Below are positions 17,116-26,009 of a stretch of DNA of 64,000 nucleotides, one piece after another. Every line of letters begins with the position of its first letter. Within the stretch, counting starts at the first letter, position 1. The DNA lies in NCBI RefSeq assembly GCF_030053775.1, contig NZ_CP125669.1, forward strand, positions 682,001 through 746,000, read 5' to 3'. This stretch comes from Acinetobacter corruptisaponis. GTDB taxonomy: Bacteria; Pseudomonadota; Gammaproteobacteria; Pseudomonadales; Moraxellaceae. Below the pieces are notes generated by a model. It was not told where the DNA came from and searched no databases. It saw only the letters and a program-made list of their open reading frames with translations. A program made the translations under genes and the position numbers.

Positions 17116-18948
17116 TTATTTTTCCTCTAACTCTTTCTGCGCCTCTTCATCATTTAAAATGCGTCCAGCCTGTTTAGGTCGAATTAATGGTGCAGTTGGA
17201 CGTGGATGTGCATGGGTATATTGCAGACCCACACCTGCATAAACGTCATCCGCAGCGATTTCTGTTTCAAAACGCTCATCATCACGCTCACGAATTTCAT
17301 CGGCAATGCGCTGAACCTCATCTTCATCGACACCCAGTTCTTGCAAAATCACGCCGCCAAACTTGATTGCGGATTCAAAGGTTTCACGAATCATATAATC
17401 GACTTTTTGTTTGACTAAATAAAGCGAGTGTTCACGGTCATAAGAACGTACCAGCAGCTTGGCCAGTGGGAACTCATGCGTCACCAGTTCCACAATTCGA
17501 TTGGTGGTTTCCTTACTATCAACACACACCACAATTGCCTGAGCCGTGGCTGCCCCTGAAGCATGCAGAATATCCAGACGACTGCCATCACCATAATAGA
17601 TTTTAAAACCGAATTTTTCCGCGTTCTGAATCATGTCAATGTCATTATCAATAATGGTGACATCGACACCTCTTGCCAGCAGCAATTGACTGGTCACCTG
17701 TCCAAAACGGCCAAAGCCGATCATCAGAATACTGCCACTGAGTCCATCGGCAACATTTACATTGTCTAAATTGATTTCATCCTTGGTTTGAGTAAATCGC
17801 TTAAATATAATCCCCAGAATAGGCGTCAACACCATCGAAAGCACGATGATTGCGGTTAAGTTCGACTTGATTGTATTATCAATCACCTGAGCACTGACAG
17901 CCGCAGCAAACAATACAAAGGCAAATTCACCACCCTGAGCCATCAGCAATGCACGATCCAGCGCTTCGGTATGCGAACTTTTACTGACACGGGCAACGAT
18001 ATAAATCATGAGTGCCTTGGCAAACATCATCGCCAACACACCACTTAGAATAAGCTGCCAGTTTTGCGCAACCACAGACAAGTCGAGTGACATCCCGACA
18101 CCGAGGAAAAATAGGCCCAGTAACAGCCCACGAAACGGTTCAATATCTGCCTCGATTTGATGCCTGAATGTTGATTCAGACAACAACACACCTGCAAGGA
18201 AAGCGCCCATCGCCATAGACAAACCACTGACCTGCATCAGCAATGCAGCACCCAGCACAACCAGTAATGCTGCTGCGGTCATGACTTCCCGCGCCTTTGC
18301 AGCCGCCAGCAATCTAAACAGAGGATTCAGCAACCAGTAACCTGCTGCAATCAATCCTGCAATTGCAATCAGGCCAATGCCGATATTTTGCAAACGTGCG
18401 GAGGTGGTTTCCACCACATGGTTGGGTGCCATAAATGCCACGATAGCCAATAAAGGTACAATCAATAAATCTTCAAACAATAAAATAGCAACAATTTTCT
18501 GGCCTTGTGGCTGGGCAATATCTCCCCGATCTCCTAGTAGCTGCATCACAATTGCCGTTGAAGTGAGTACAAAACCAGCCGCCCCAATAAAAGCCACCTG
18601 CCATGTGAAGCCAAATAATAGCCCCACGCCTGTCAGTGCTGTCGCACAGGCTACAATCTGCAATGTCCCTAGGCCAAAGATTTCGCGTCTGAGTCCCCAT
18701 AAATGTGAAGGCTGCATTTCCAGACCAATCACAAACAGGTACATGACAATTCCTAATTCTGCGATATGTAAAATTGATGCAGAATCGTGGAAAAAAGCAA
18801 AGCCAAATGGCCCAATGATCAAGCCTGCAATTAAGTAACCCAGTACCGAACCCAAACCTATTCGTTTAAAAATAGGGACTGCAATCACAGCCGCGGCCAA
18901 TAAAACCACGGGTGCAATTAAGCTGATTGAATGTGCCTCTGAACTCAT
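17116..18948 (-). CDS. Kef-type cation:proton antiporter (CPA2) with TrkA-N domain
   Basis: 610-residue membrane antiporter. The first ~385 residues form a Na+/H+-exchanger membrane domain with GLGSVLGYLIAGLIIGP, ELGIVMYLFVIGLEM and the HLWGLRREIFGLG segment. A TrkA-N (RCK) nucleotide-binding domain follows from about 405, with ILMIGFGRFGQV and IDNDID. The layout matches KefB/KefC, which release K+ when glutathione adducts accumulate. The ancillary subunit KefF/KefG is not next to it. Glutathione gating is therefore not shown, and a general K+(Na+)/H+ role is the safe call. Confidence 0.9.
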   Translation of the reverse strand: MSSEAHSISLIAPVVLLAAAVIAVPIFKRIGLGSVLGYLIAGLIIGPFGFAFFHDSASILHIAELGIVMYLFVIGLEMQPSHLWGLRREIFGLGTLQIVACATALTGVGLLFGFTWQVAFIGAAGFVLTSTAIVMQLLGDRGDIAQPQGQKIVAILLFEDLLIVPLLAIVAFMAPNHVVETTSARLQNIGIGLIAIAGLIAAGYWLLNPLFRLLAAAKAREVMTAAALLVVLGAALLMQVSGLSMAMGAFLAGVLLSESTFRHQIEADIEPFRGLLLGLFFLGVGMSLDLSVVAQNWQLILSGVLAMMFAKALMIYIVARVSKSSHTEALDRALLMAQGGEFAFVLFAAAVSAQVIDNTIKSNLTAIIVLSMVLTPILGIIFKRFTQTKDEINLDNVNVADGLSGSILMIGFGRFGQVTSQLLLARGVDVTIIDNDIDMIQNAEKFGFKIYYGDGSRLDILHASGAATAQAIVVCVDSKETTNRIVELVTHEFPLAKLLVRSYDREHSLYLVKQKVDYMIRETFESAIKFGGVILQELGVDEDEVQRIADEIRERDDERFETEIAADDVYAGVGLQYTHAHPRPTAPLIRPKQAGRILNDEEAQKELEEK

Positions 18949-19060
18949 GTCGTTCTCATTTTTATCAATGCGATTTTATTCTATGTGAAAGCTTAAAAGA
19001 CTTATATATCATTTATGAGACATAGCTTCTCAATTCATTTATTTTCATGCGGATAGAGAC

Positions 19061-19090
19061 AAAAAAGCCGTCAACCATGACGACTTTTTT
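19061..19090 (-). terminator. Terminator of the RDD gene
   Basis: AAAAAAGCCGTC and GACGACTTTTTT pair around AACCAT with one internal mismatch. The minus strand ends in a T run 24 bases after the RDD stop. Confidence 0.75.
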
Positions 19091-19113
19091 GTGTTCATCT
19101 TGAAAATCTAAAG

Positions 19114-19530
19114 TTATAGCTCACGGACAACTACACTTTTTGCGATTTTGTCATGCCAGCCTTGTTTTTTGCTATCGAATGCAATCCAGATAAAACCAAG
19201 AAAGAAAACAAGCGTAGATGGGAAATAACCAATATAACGAAGAACGGCTTGCCCAACCGTCAAGTTTTCGCCTGTTTTTTCATCCAGTACCTTTAAACGT
19301 AATAAACGTTTTCCAGGTGTTCCTGCAAATTTTACCCAGCATACAATATAAAAAACTGCACCAATAATCTGGCCAAGCCAATCTGACCATGTCCAGCCTG
19401 TAAAACCACTTGCAGCATTTGGTGCGATAATCATCATGATCGGAATCAAAGCGACAATCAGAATAATCGAATCAATAATAGACGCAAGAAAGCGTATCCA
19501 AAAACCTGCATATTCGTATTTATGTGACAT
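19114..19530 (-). CDS. RDD-family membrane protein
   Basis: 138 residues with the RDD layout. An N-terminal AGFWIRFLASIIDSIILIVAL segment holds the Arg and the Asp in the first membrane helix. Further hydrophobic segments lie at about 54-66 and 104-122, with GTPGKRLLRLKVLDEKTG between them. RDD proteins are small membrane proteins, some tied to transport, but the role of most is unknown. A GAGGGG ribosome site precedes the ATG. It has its own terminator. Confidence 0.88.
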   Translation of the reverse strand: MSHKYEYAGFWIRFLASIIDSIILIVALIPIMMIIAPNAASGFTGWTWSDWLGQIIGAVFYIVCWVKFAGTPGKRLLRLKVLDEKTGENLTVGQAVLRYIGYFPSTLVFFLGFIWIAFDSKKQGWHDKIAKSVVVREL

Positions 19531-19596
19531 TTTCCCCTCTCATTTTATTTCTATAAGAATCAATATTTATACGTGATATTTACCTAAGCATATTAT

Positions 19597-20283
19597 TTAT
19601 ACCGTATTTTGTTTTAATTCACGATCAAAAAATTCAACTGTACGTTGCCAAACCACCTTTGCTTCAGGTAAACCACGACTGACACTGCGGAATCCGTGTG
19701 GCATGTTATAGGTATAGGCTTCAACCCGATCACCCAGTTGCTGAATCAGTTTGTTGCGCTTGGTTGTTGGACAGAATGGATCAACATTTGACCAATGCCC
19801 CTGCAAAATGCGAATGTCATCCAGAGATTCTTTTTTCGGTACACCTGCACCTTGAATTCCCAGTGAATGATGATAAACCACAGGTGCTAACATATCTTCG
19901 CGCTTTGCCATTTGAATGACGTAACCCCCTGTTAAACATTGACCTGACATACCCAAGCGACCATTTGAACGTGGATCAGCTTTTAACGCATCAAGTAACA
20001 CATGCATTTCTTTATTCATATCGCTATCGGCAGCATTGATTCGCCCAGCCTTACTGACCATTGCCCGAATACAATACTTGACTGCACCACCACTAAATAA
20101 ATTGGGTACATAAACCAGATAGCCACGATTTGCCAAGTCCTGCGCATCTTCCCGATACACATCCAGTATGCCAAACAACTCATGCAGCAATAGGATTGCA
20201 GGGACTTTTTCTGACGTCTGTGCAGGTGCATACACTTCAACTTCGATTTTACGTGTCGGTAATGTAATTGTTTTTATTTCCAT
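19597..20283 (-). CDS. Dienelactone hydrolase-family protein
   Basis: 228-residue alpha/beta hydrolase. The nucleophile motif is GMSGQCLTGG, giving a Cys nucleophile as in dienelactone hydrolase. The likely Asp is in SNVDPFCP and the His in MPHGFRSV. LLLHELFGILDVYREDA carries the conserved Glu near residue 35. The family hydrolyses dienelactones in chlorocatechol breakdown and many other esters. No catechol genes are nearby, so the substrate is open. Confidence 0.85.
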   Translation of the reverse strand: MEIKTITLPTRKIEVEVYAPAQTSEKVPAILLLHELFGILDVYREDAQDLANRGYLVYVPNLFSGGAVKYCIRAMVSKAGRINAADSDMNKEMHVLLDALKADPRSNGRLGMSGQCLTGGYVIQMAKREDMLAPVVYHHSLGIQGAGVPKKESLDDIRILQGHWSNVDPFCPTTKRNKLIQQLGDRVEAYTYNMPHGFRSVSRGLPEAKVVWQRTVEFFDRELKQNTV

Positions 20284-20350
20284 TTCAGCTATCCATTTTT
20301 TTAAATCGCTTTTATATTATTTTTGACAATATTAATTGTCAAATAAAAAA

Positions 20351-20368
20351 GGGCATCAATAGATGCCC
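20351..20368 (-). terminator. Terminator of the 599-residue lipoprotein gene
   Basis: GGGCATC (20351-20357) and GATGCCC (20362-20368) pair around a 4-base loop. On the minus strand a run of six T follows, 22 bases beyond the stop codon. Confidence 0.88.
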
Positions 20369-20390
20369 CAGCTAAGATTAGAGTAAATTT

Positions 20391-22190
20391 TTAAAATTTC
20401 AGTATACCATTGGCAGTTAATATTTTCGTTGGATCAGCTTGTTGAGAAAGTTTTACATCTTTAAATGTTAATGTACGGTTTGCTGTGTCCAAACTTAATC
20501 CAGGGCATACCGAAGTTTCCGAAGCATATGTTCCACATTGATACCAAGTCATTGAACCTAGTACAAATGAGATATAAGTAGCAGTCGCATTAGCTTTGGT
20601 AATCGTTATACCATCCTCTAGTGGTGGATTTGCTTTATGGGCGAACTGTACATTTACAGTTTGATTAGATGCGTTAAACTGCCCAACTCTTGGTGTCGCC
20701 CATACAGTTGAGTTATGTTCGAATATCAATGGCGAAGCTAATCCAGTAATGGTGATACAACCCCATTGATTGGTACTATTTGCACAGCTTGTAGCAGGTG
20801 TCGGTGTAGTCTGCTGACTGTTATCTAAATACATCAACAAACTATTATTTTTAACTGTTAGATCTTGCGTTGTCCCACTGACTGCTTTTAATACAGTATT
20901 ATTAAAATAGAAGCTTTTTGCAGGTTTTGAATTGATCTGTCCATCTTTTACGGTTACACCATTACATGCAGGATTTGTTCCCACACCACATGCCCAAGCA
21001 TAACTATTATTTTCAACAGCAACACTTTTCACAACTGAATTTTCAACCGTGATTTTTACATTTTCTTTTTTATCAGCATTAAAAAATGTATAAATATCAG
21101 GTGATGTAATTGCAACTGAACTTGCCTTACTAAAGCTACAGAAATCATTCGGGGCATTCTTAAAGCCAAGCTTATCATCCGCACCATTTGACTCGCAAAG
21201 TTGTGGAGAGGCTGTGGTTTTTTCACCATAAAAACCTGTAAAATCTGCACTTTCCGCAGAATATTTACCTGCATTGTCTTTAAATAGTGTCACATATCCC
21301 TTGTCAGTAATTACATAATAATTTGTACCATTTTGCTGAACGTTTGCACCGCAAACTTCTGCAATGGTTGCAGTTGTGCCTTTTGCAATAACTTTTCCTG
21401 TCGCTGCATTCAGATTCAAGACCACTGTACCTTTATCACTGTAATCACCGCTATAGCTCGTCAAATCACTGAGTTTGCCTACAGGTAGTTTCTTGCTGGC
21501 ACAGGTTTCTGTTACTGGAGCAGGAGTTACAGGAACGAGATCAGGAACTGCTGCCACATCTCCTGCTTTTACTTTCTCAATCAGGGCAGCGTAGTCTTTA
21601 ATTGTTGCTTGATTGGCAGCCAATGACGCTGCAAAGGCATCCAGAGCCTTATCAAATGCATCATCAATTGCAAATTTAGTTGTTAATAGGTCAAAGTTTT
21701 CTGGTAATACATAACCATCTGCTTTAAGTTGCTTGGTTAAATTATCTACCGCAGTTTTAAGTGTGGTTTCTAAAATCGGTTGATAGGTTTTAAACCAGTC
21801 ACTTGGCGTTTGTGAGCTTGCCAAAGCCAGAGCAAGATCAGTGAATGGTGTAATATTGACATTACCCGCTTTTGTAGCATAACCATGCAAGGTTTGGGTA
21901 TCTGATGCTTTCACTTCCAATGCACAAGGTAGTTTAGTGCTATCCACCTGGCCTGACCATTCCCCCTGTTCATTGGTTTTAACCTCATTTTTAAACCCAG
22001 TGCCATCTTTACAACTCGCTGTGACACTGGCATTTTTAATCGCTGCCCCAACAGCTGCTGTTCCAGCTAAATTACTGTAGGTTGTGGTCGGTGTTGGTGA
22101 TGTATTACTGTGCTGATCATCGTCATCATGACATGCTGTCAGTAACACACTGGCAGCAATACAAGCACTCAATAAACTTTTTTTTAACAT
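20391..22190 (-). CDS. Large lipoprotein of unknown function
   Basis: 599 residues. A lipoprotein signal peptide ends in the lipobox LLTAC at about residue 20, followed by CHDDDD; the acidic residues after Cys argue for retention in the inner membrane if E. coli rules apply, but sorting in Acinetobacter may differ. A Thr/Pro/Ser-rich linker follows, then a segment (about 42-110) resembling a small carboxypeptidase-regulatory-like beta fold (AAVGAAIKNASVTASC). A helical stretch covers about 130-205. The C-terminal two thirds is Asn/Thr-rich with paired cysteines and probably beta-structured. GGGG precedes the ATG. I do not recognise a function. The gene is monocistronic. Confidence 0.85.
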   Translation of the reverse strand: MLKKSLLSACIAASVLLTACHDDDDQHSNTSPTPTTTYSNLAGTAAVGAAIKNASVTASCKDGTGFKNEVKTNEQGEWSGQVDSTKLPCALEVKASDTQTLHGYATKAGNVNITPFTDLALALASSQTPSDWFKTYQPILETTLKTAVDNLTKQLKADGYVLPENFDLLTTKFAIDDAFDKALDAFAASLAANQATIKDYAALIEKVKAGDVAAVPDLVPVTPAPVTETCASKKLPVGKLSDLTSYSGDYSDKGTVVLNLNAATGKVIAKGTTATIAEVCGANVQQNGTNYYVITDKGYVTLFKDNAGKYSAESADFTGFYGEKTTASPQLCESNGADDKLGFKNAPNDFCSFSKASSVAITSPDIYTFFNADKKENVKITVENSVVKSVAVENNSYAWACGVGTNPACNGVTVKDGQINSKPAKSFYFNNTVLKAVSGTTQDLTVKNNSLLMYLDNSQQTTPTPATSCANSTNQWGCITITGLASPLIFEHNSTVWATPRVGQFNASNQTVNVQFAHKANPPLEDGITITKANATATYISFVLGSMTWYQCGTYASETSVCPGLSLDTANRTLTFKDVKLSQQADPTKILTANGILKF

Positions 22191-22395
22191 ACGAACCCCA
22201 TTCGTTATTTCATCCCTTTCGTGATGACAGTAACGTTTTTAGGGTTTTCTGTGTATCCCCAGTTCAGGGGGGGATAGCCTAAAATCTATTTTGACTTCAA
22301 AAACTTGCTTACAATGTGAATATTCAATCAGTTGTGATACTTCTTCATACACGCTAAGGTATAGGCTGTAATTTATATCATCATGAGTTATTGCC

Positions 22396-22963
22396 ATGTC
22401 ACCTCATCATGCCTACCCACTTTCGGTCAGTGAACAGGATTATCTTGATGGCGAAGTCTATGCAATAGCTGGGGCAAAAGCGGCACATAATCATATTGTC
22501 AGTAATGTATTCAGCCTTTCATATGCATTTCAAAGGAAAATCTTGCAGTTTTATGATGTCAGATATGAAAGTCAAAATTGACGACTGTTATTTCTATCCT
22601 GATGTACTGGTTGATTGTTCAGATTTAGCAGATGACAGTGTTTTTACAGAAACTCCGACCATTATTGTTGAGGTATTGTCTAAATCCACGCGCCAGATTG
22701 ACCGTGTGATCAAACGTGAAAAGTATCTACAGATTCCGACCCTACAGGAATATATCCTGATTGAACAGGGTATTGCCGAGATTTAAGTGGTATGTCGTAG
22801 TCAAAACTGGCAATCTCATTTCTACTATTTGGGAGATCACATTACACTGAACTCAATTGGTTTAAGCATTTCAGTTGAAGATATTTATGACCGTGTCAAA
22901 AATGAAGATGTCGTGACATGGTTAGAGAAGAAAGCCTTAGCAGAACAAAACCTCTCAAATTAA
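22396..22963 (+). pseudogene. Disrupted Uma2-family (DUF820) nuclease-like gene
   Basis: The pieces together match the Uma2 endonuclease-fold family. The first frame (22396 to about 22545) reads SVSEQDYLDGEVYAIAGAKAAHNHIVSN. The next frame (from about 22520) gives FMMSDMKVKI, YFYPDVLVDC and IIVEVLSKSTRQIDR. After a TAA at 22784-22786 the same frame continues with RSQNWQSHFYYLGD and VEDIYDRVKNEDVV to a stop at 22961-22963. Three lesions are visible: about ten residues appear missing between SVSEQ and DYLDGEVYA, a +1 frameshift near 22530-22560, and the in-frame TAA. The 3' end overlaps the response-regulator stop by nine bases. It is unlikely to be functional. Confidence 0.82.
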
Positions 22964-23608
22964 ACCATATTGCTGTGCTAGCAGTGCCGCTTCAGCACGG
23001 GATGAAATATGCAGTTTTTGATAAATTGTCTTGATATAGCCATTTATGGTATGGCCAGATAATTTTAATTCGTAGGCGATTTCAGCGACCTGATGTCCTT
23101 TTGCAATATAGACAAGCACCTGTTTTTCCCGATTTGTTAAAGTCAGTGACTGTATGGCCTGTTGCTTTTGTTGATTGAGCTGTTCATGTGTTTTGACATA
23201 ATTGAGTAGTTTCTGCGTCATGCTTGGGGAAAAGGCATGGATTCCAGCAATCAGGTTTTTCAAATGCTGCTGAAATACAGTTGGTTCAAGGTCTTTCAGC
23301 AAGTACCCTTTTGCACCATGACAAATGGCCTCAAACAGATACTGATCATCTTCAAAAATCGTCACCACCACACTCAGGGTATTGGTAGAATGTTGTGCCA
23401 GCCAGTCAATCACCTCTGTTCCCTTTCCATCAGGCAAGGAAAGGTCAATCAAGGCCAGATCATAATGTTGTGACAATAGTGACTGCTTTGCCTCCTTGAC
23501 ACTATAAACCTGCTGGATACGAATGCCTGCAAAGGTCTCAAGCAACATCTGTTTGATCCATGCATTGACTTCCAGTATATCTTCTAAAATCAATGCCGTT
23601 CGAATCAT
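22955..23608 (-). CDS. NarL/LuxR-type response regulator
   Basis: About 217 residues. The receiver domain has the acidic pair ILEDI near residue 9, the phospho-acceptor Asp in ALIDLSLPDG near 54, and the conserved Lys in GYLLKDLEP. The C-terminal LuxR-type HTH begins at SLTLTNREKQVLVYIAKG and includes AEIAYELKLSGHTINGYIKTIYQKL. The start is uncertain: the ATG at 23608 is preferred because the receiver strand begins there, but another in-frame ATG lies at 23620. It is the third gene of a minus-strand series after two histidine kinases and is the obvious partner of both. The receiver domain has no visible defect. Confidence 0.9.
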   Translation of the reverse strand: MIRTALILEDILEVNAWIKQMLLETFAGIRIQQVYSVKEAKQSLLSQHYDLALIDLSLPDGKGTEVIDWLAQHSTNTLSVVVTIFEDDQYLFEAICHGAKGYLLKDLEPTVFQQHLKNLIAGIHAFSPSMTQKLLNYVKTHEQLNQQKQQAIQSLTLTNREKQVLVYIAKGHQVAEIAYELKLSGHTINGYIKTIYQKLHISSRAEAALLAQQYGLI

Positions 23609-23657
23609 CTTTATACCCATTTATATATTTACATCCATTACTTTTTTGCCACAGTCA

Positions 23658-25784
23658 CTATAATGGAAAAATCAACTCTATCCTTGAACCTTTTGCCTCT
23701 GGCAGACTTTGGAAATGCAGCGTTGCCGAAAGTTCAGTTGCACGTTCCCTCAGGTTTTTAAGCCCATTCCCCTCAGACTGCCCAGTTTGTCCATCAAAAC
23801 CATTACCATCATCACAAATGACTGAAACCAGTTGTGAATCAACCAGGCTAATGTCAATGATTACTCTCTGGGCATTGGCATACTTCATTATATTACTGAT
23901 GATTTCCCGAAGCATAGAAATATAATGCCTGTATTGTGCATAACTCAAGGTAATGTGCGCATTTCCAAGCTTTTGTTGCCAGTTCAGTTCTATCCCACAA
24001 CTTTGCAGGCGAGTCGCAACCTCCTGCTCAAACTCCTGCAAAATCACATTTAACTCAACACCCGTACCCAACAGACCATTGACGATGGTACGCATTTCGG
24101 CAATCGCCTGACGAATGGCCTGCTTGGCTTGATCCACATCTTTCTGGTAGAGGCCTGATAATAATTTTGCCCCCAGATCATCATGTAGATCACGGGCGAT
24201 ACGATGTCTTTCCTCACGCACACCATTGTCATAGGCAACACGGCTTTCCACAGCCTGAGCTAAAAACGGCAATAGATTCTGAATCAGTTGCTGGTCATAT
24301 TCACTAAACAAACGGCGACCTTGCTGCGGATAGCTGAGACGCATTGCTGCCAGCCCTGCCACCTGTGGGATATACAGCACCAGTCCATTGTCTTCAATTT
24401 GGCTGTGAGTTTCTTGTTCGCCTATCTCAAGGTTTAATGGCTGAAACAGGTCGTTTAATAAGGCTTTCCACTGTAGCTGTCTTTCCTGTTCATTCACCGC
24501 AAAGCTGACCTGCAAGATTCGCTCAAACAGTTCGCTGTCAGATAATTTTTTACGTTGTAACAGGCGCGCCTGTAGCCAGCCACGGACAGGCAGCCAGACC
24601 AGACCACAAATCAGGATGGCCAGACTGAGTGACATAAGTGGACTGAGCACCATGACCAAAAGCGCATCCAGTAGCACCAGTAAAAAAGCCCCCAACAGAT
24701 AAAACAAGATACGAAATATCCAGCTTTCCAGCTCAAATAACCTATAACGTGCCACCCCCTGTACCACTCCCACATAAATCAGCAGGAAAAACAGGAAAGC
24801 ATAACCCTGCGACATGGCGGCATCTATATCCAAAAGGTTTGGCATACTCACCAGCAGAACAGGGATACCTGCACCCAGCATAAGAGACAAGCCAAACCAG
24901 CGTAAAGCAGCCTGTGCAACGGGATCATATTTTGTCTTACGATATTGCCACCAGCTCAGCAATAAAATAATGCTTAGCGCAATCAACAGTGGAACAAAGG
25001 CACCAATCGGAGGGCCAGAAAAGAATACCTTGAACATATCGCACAGCCACCAACAGAATGTACCGACAACAAACAGCAGTTGTAATCTGGGTGGAAGCAA
25101 ACGGGCGGTAGGATAATTAGAAAACAGTAATACCAATACAATGCCAAACAATGCAGCACCTGTATGGTTAAGGTTGGACAGCAGCTCAAATAAGGGTGCT
25201 GGCAAGGCAAGTATCCGAGTACTATAAATGGCAGCCGAGAATGCCGCTGCCATAATGCAGCAACCAGCAATAAACAGGATCAAGGTGGTATAGCGTTTGC
25301 GGCTCATGCCCCATACCCAGCCCCCAATTAAAAAACTGCTCAGCCCCACCAAAATTTGTACCCAGAACACCATAGGCAAACTATTCACAGGTCGTCTGGG
25401 TTTTACATCCAGCACGATACTATTTCCATTGGCAAACTGCATACTGATTTGTCGTTGGCGCAGCACACCTGCCAAATAATCCTGACGAGAAAAAAACTGC
25501 TTGCTTTGCGGATAGGTTTCCAGTTGATCAGGATCCTCCATGACATCCTGCTCAACCAGTTCTATTCTGTTTCGGCCATCCGCACTGGCAATTGACTGGA
25601 CGATCTGTCCCTGTTGAACACCTCTAAGCGGCATGTTGATGGTATCCACCACTATATGTTGTTTATCCAGTGCCAGTGTCAAACCAAACCAGGGTTGATA
25701 GAGTGCAGTCATCACTGCAAGCAGTGTCAGCATTATTCCAGTGAGTAGAATGCCCCACATCGCAACAAAAGGTGTTTTTATCAT
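23658..25784 (-). CDS. Sensor histidine kinase A (NarX/HisKA_3 type), tandem paralogue
   Basis: About 708 residues from the ATG at 25784; an in-frame ATG 12 codons upstream is less likely because the membrane anchor then starts late. An N-terminal membrane helix precedes a periplasmic domain of about 100 residues. Some eight membrane helices then run to about residue 390. The cytoplasmic part has a GAF-like region, then the H-box ERHRIARDLHDDLGAKL (phospho-His about 174 residues from the end). The ATP-binding domain has the N-box REIISNIMKYANA, DDGNGF and GNGLKNLRERA. It is 37 bases before the response-regulator ORF. The last ~1 kb is nearly identical to kinase B. Confidence 0.9.
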   Translation of the reverse strand: MIKTPFVAMWGILLTGIMLTLLAVMTALYQPWFGLTLALDKQHIVVDTINMPLRGVQQGQIVQSIASADGRNRIELVEQDVMEDPDQLETYPQSKQFFSRQDYLAGVLRQRQISMQFANGNSIVLDVKPRRPVNSLPMVFWVQILVGLSSFLIGGWVWGMSRKRYTTLILFIAGCCIMAAAFSAAIYSTRILALPAPLFELLSNLNHTGAALFGIVLVLLFSNYPTARLLPPRLQLLFVVGTFCWWLCDMFKVFFSGPPIGAFVPLLIALSIILLLSWWQYRKTKYDPVAQAALRWFGLSLMLGAGIPVLLVSMPNLLDIDAAMSQGYAFLFFLLIYVGVVQGVARYRLFELESWIFRILFYLLGAFLLVLLDALLVMVLSPLMSLSLAILICGLVWLPVRGWLQARLLQRKKLSDSELFERILQVSFAVNEQERQLQWKALLNDLFQPLNLEIGEQETHSQIEDNGLVLYIPQVAGLAAMRLSYPQQGRRLFSEYDQQLIQNLLPFLAQAVESRVAYDNGVREERHRIARDLHDDLGAKLLSGLYQKDVDQAKQAIRQAIAEMRTIVNGLLGTGVELNVILQEFEQEVATRLQSCGIELNWQQKLGNAHITLSYAQYRHYISMLREIISNIMKYANAQRVIIDISLVDSQLVSVICDDGNGFDGQTGQSEGNGLKNLRERATELSATLHFQSLPEAKGSRIELIFPL
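23661..24640 (-). repeat. Homogenised kinase-coding repeat, copy A
   Basis: About 1 kb coding for the cytoplasmic kinase half. It aligns to 26013-26992 at a constant offset of 2352 bases without gaps, and most lines differ at only a few bases. Similarity stops just after the stop codon and falls away within the membrane helices, while the 5' halves of the genes have diverged. Confidence 0.85.
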
Positions 25785-26009
25785 CTTGCCATATGCCCCA
25801 CCTGTCCCATGCACACACATGGCAAGTATTTATATTGTTTAAAACAATGTATTAATTTTAGCTTGAATTCATTGACCTGACTGATTTCAACAAGTGATAC
25901 CACACCTTAGACACCCCTAAAATGCTTTATTTTGATTATGCTGAACTATATGAAGCAATGTAATCTCATCCACGTCCGTTGTGTACAAAATCCATTTATA
26001 TCTATTGAT

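Noticed and set aside
18377..18838. 153-codon plus-strand ORF opposite the Kef-type gene
   Set aside because: It is Cys-, Pro- and Ser-rich in the way expected of an antisense frame of a membrane protein, and the minus-strand gene is certain.
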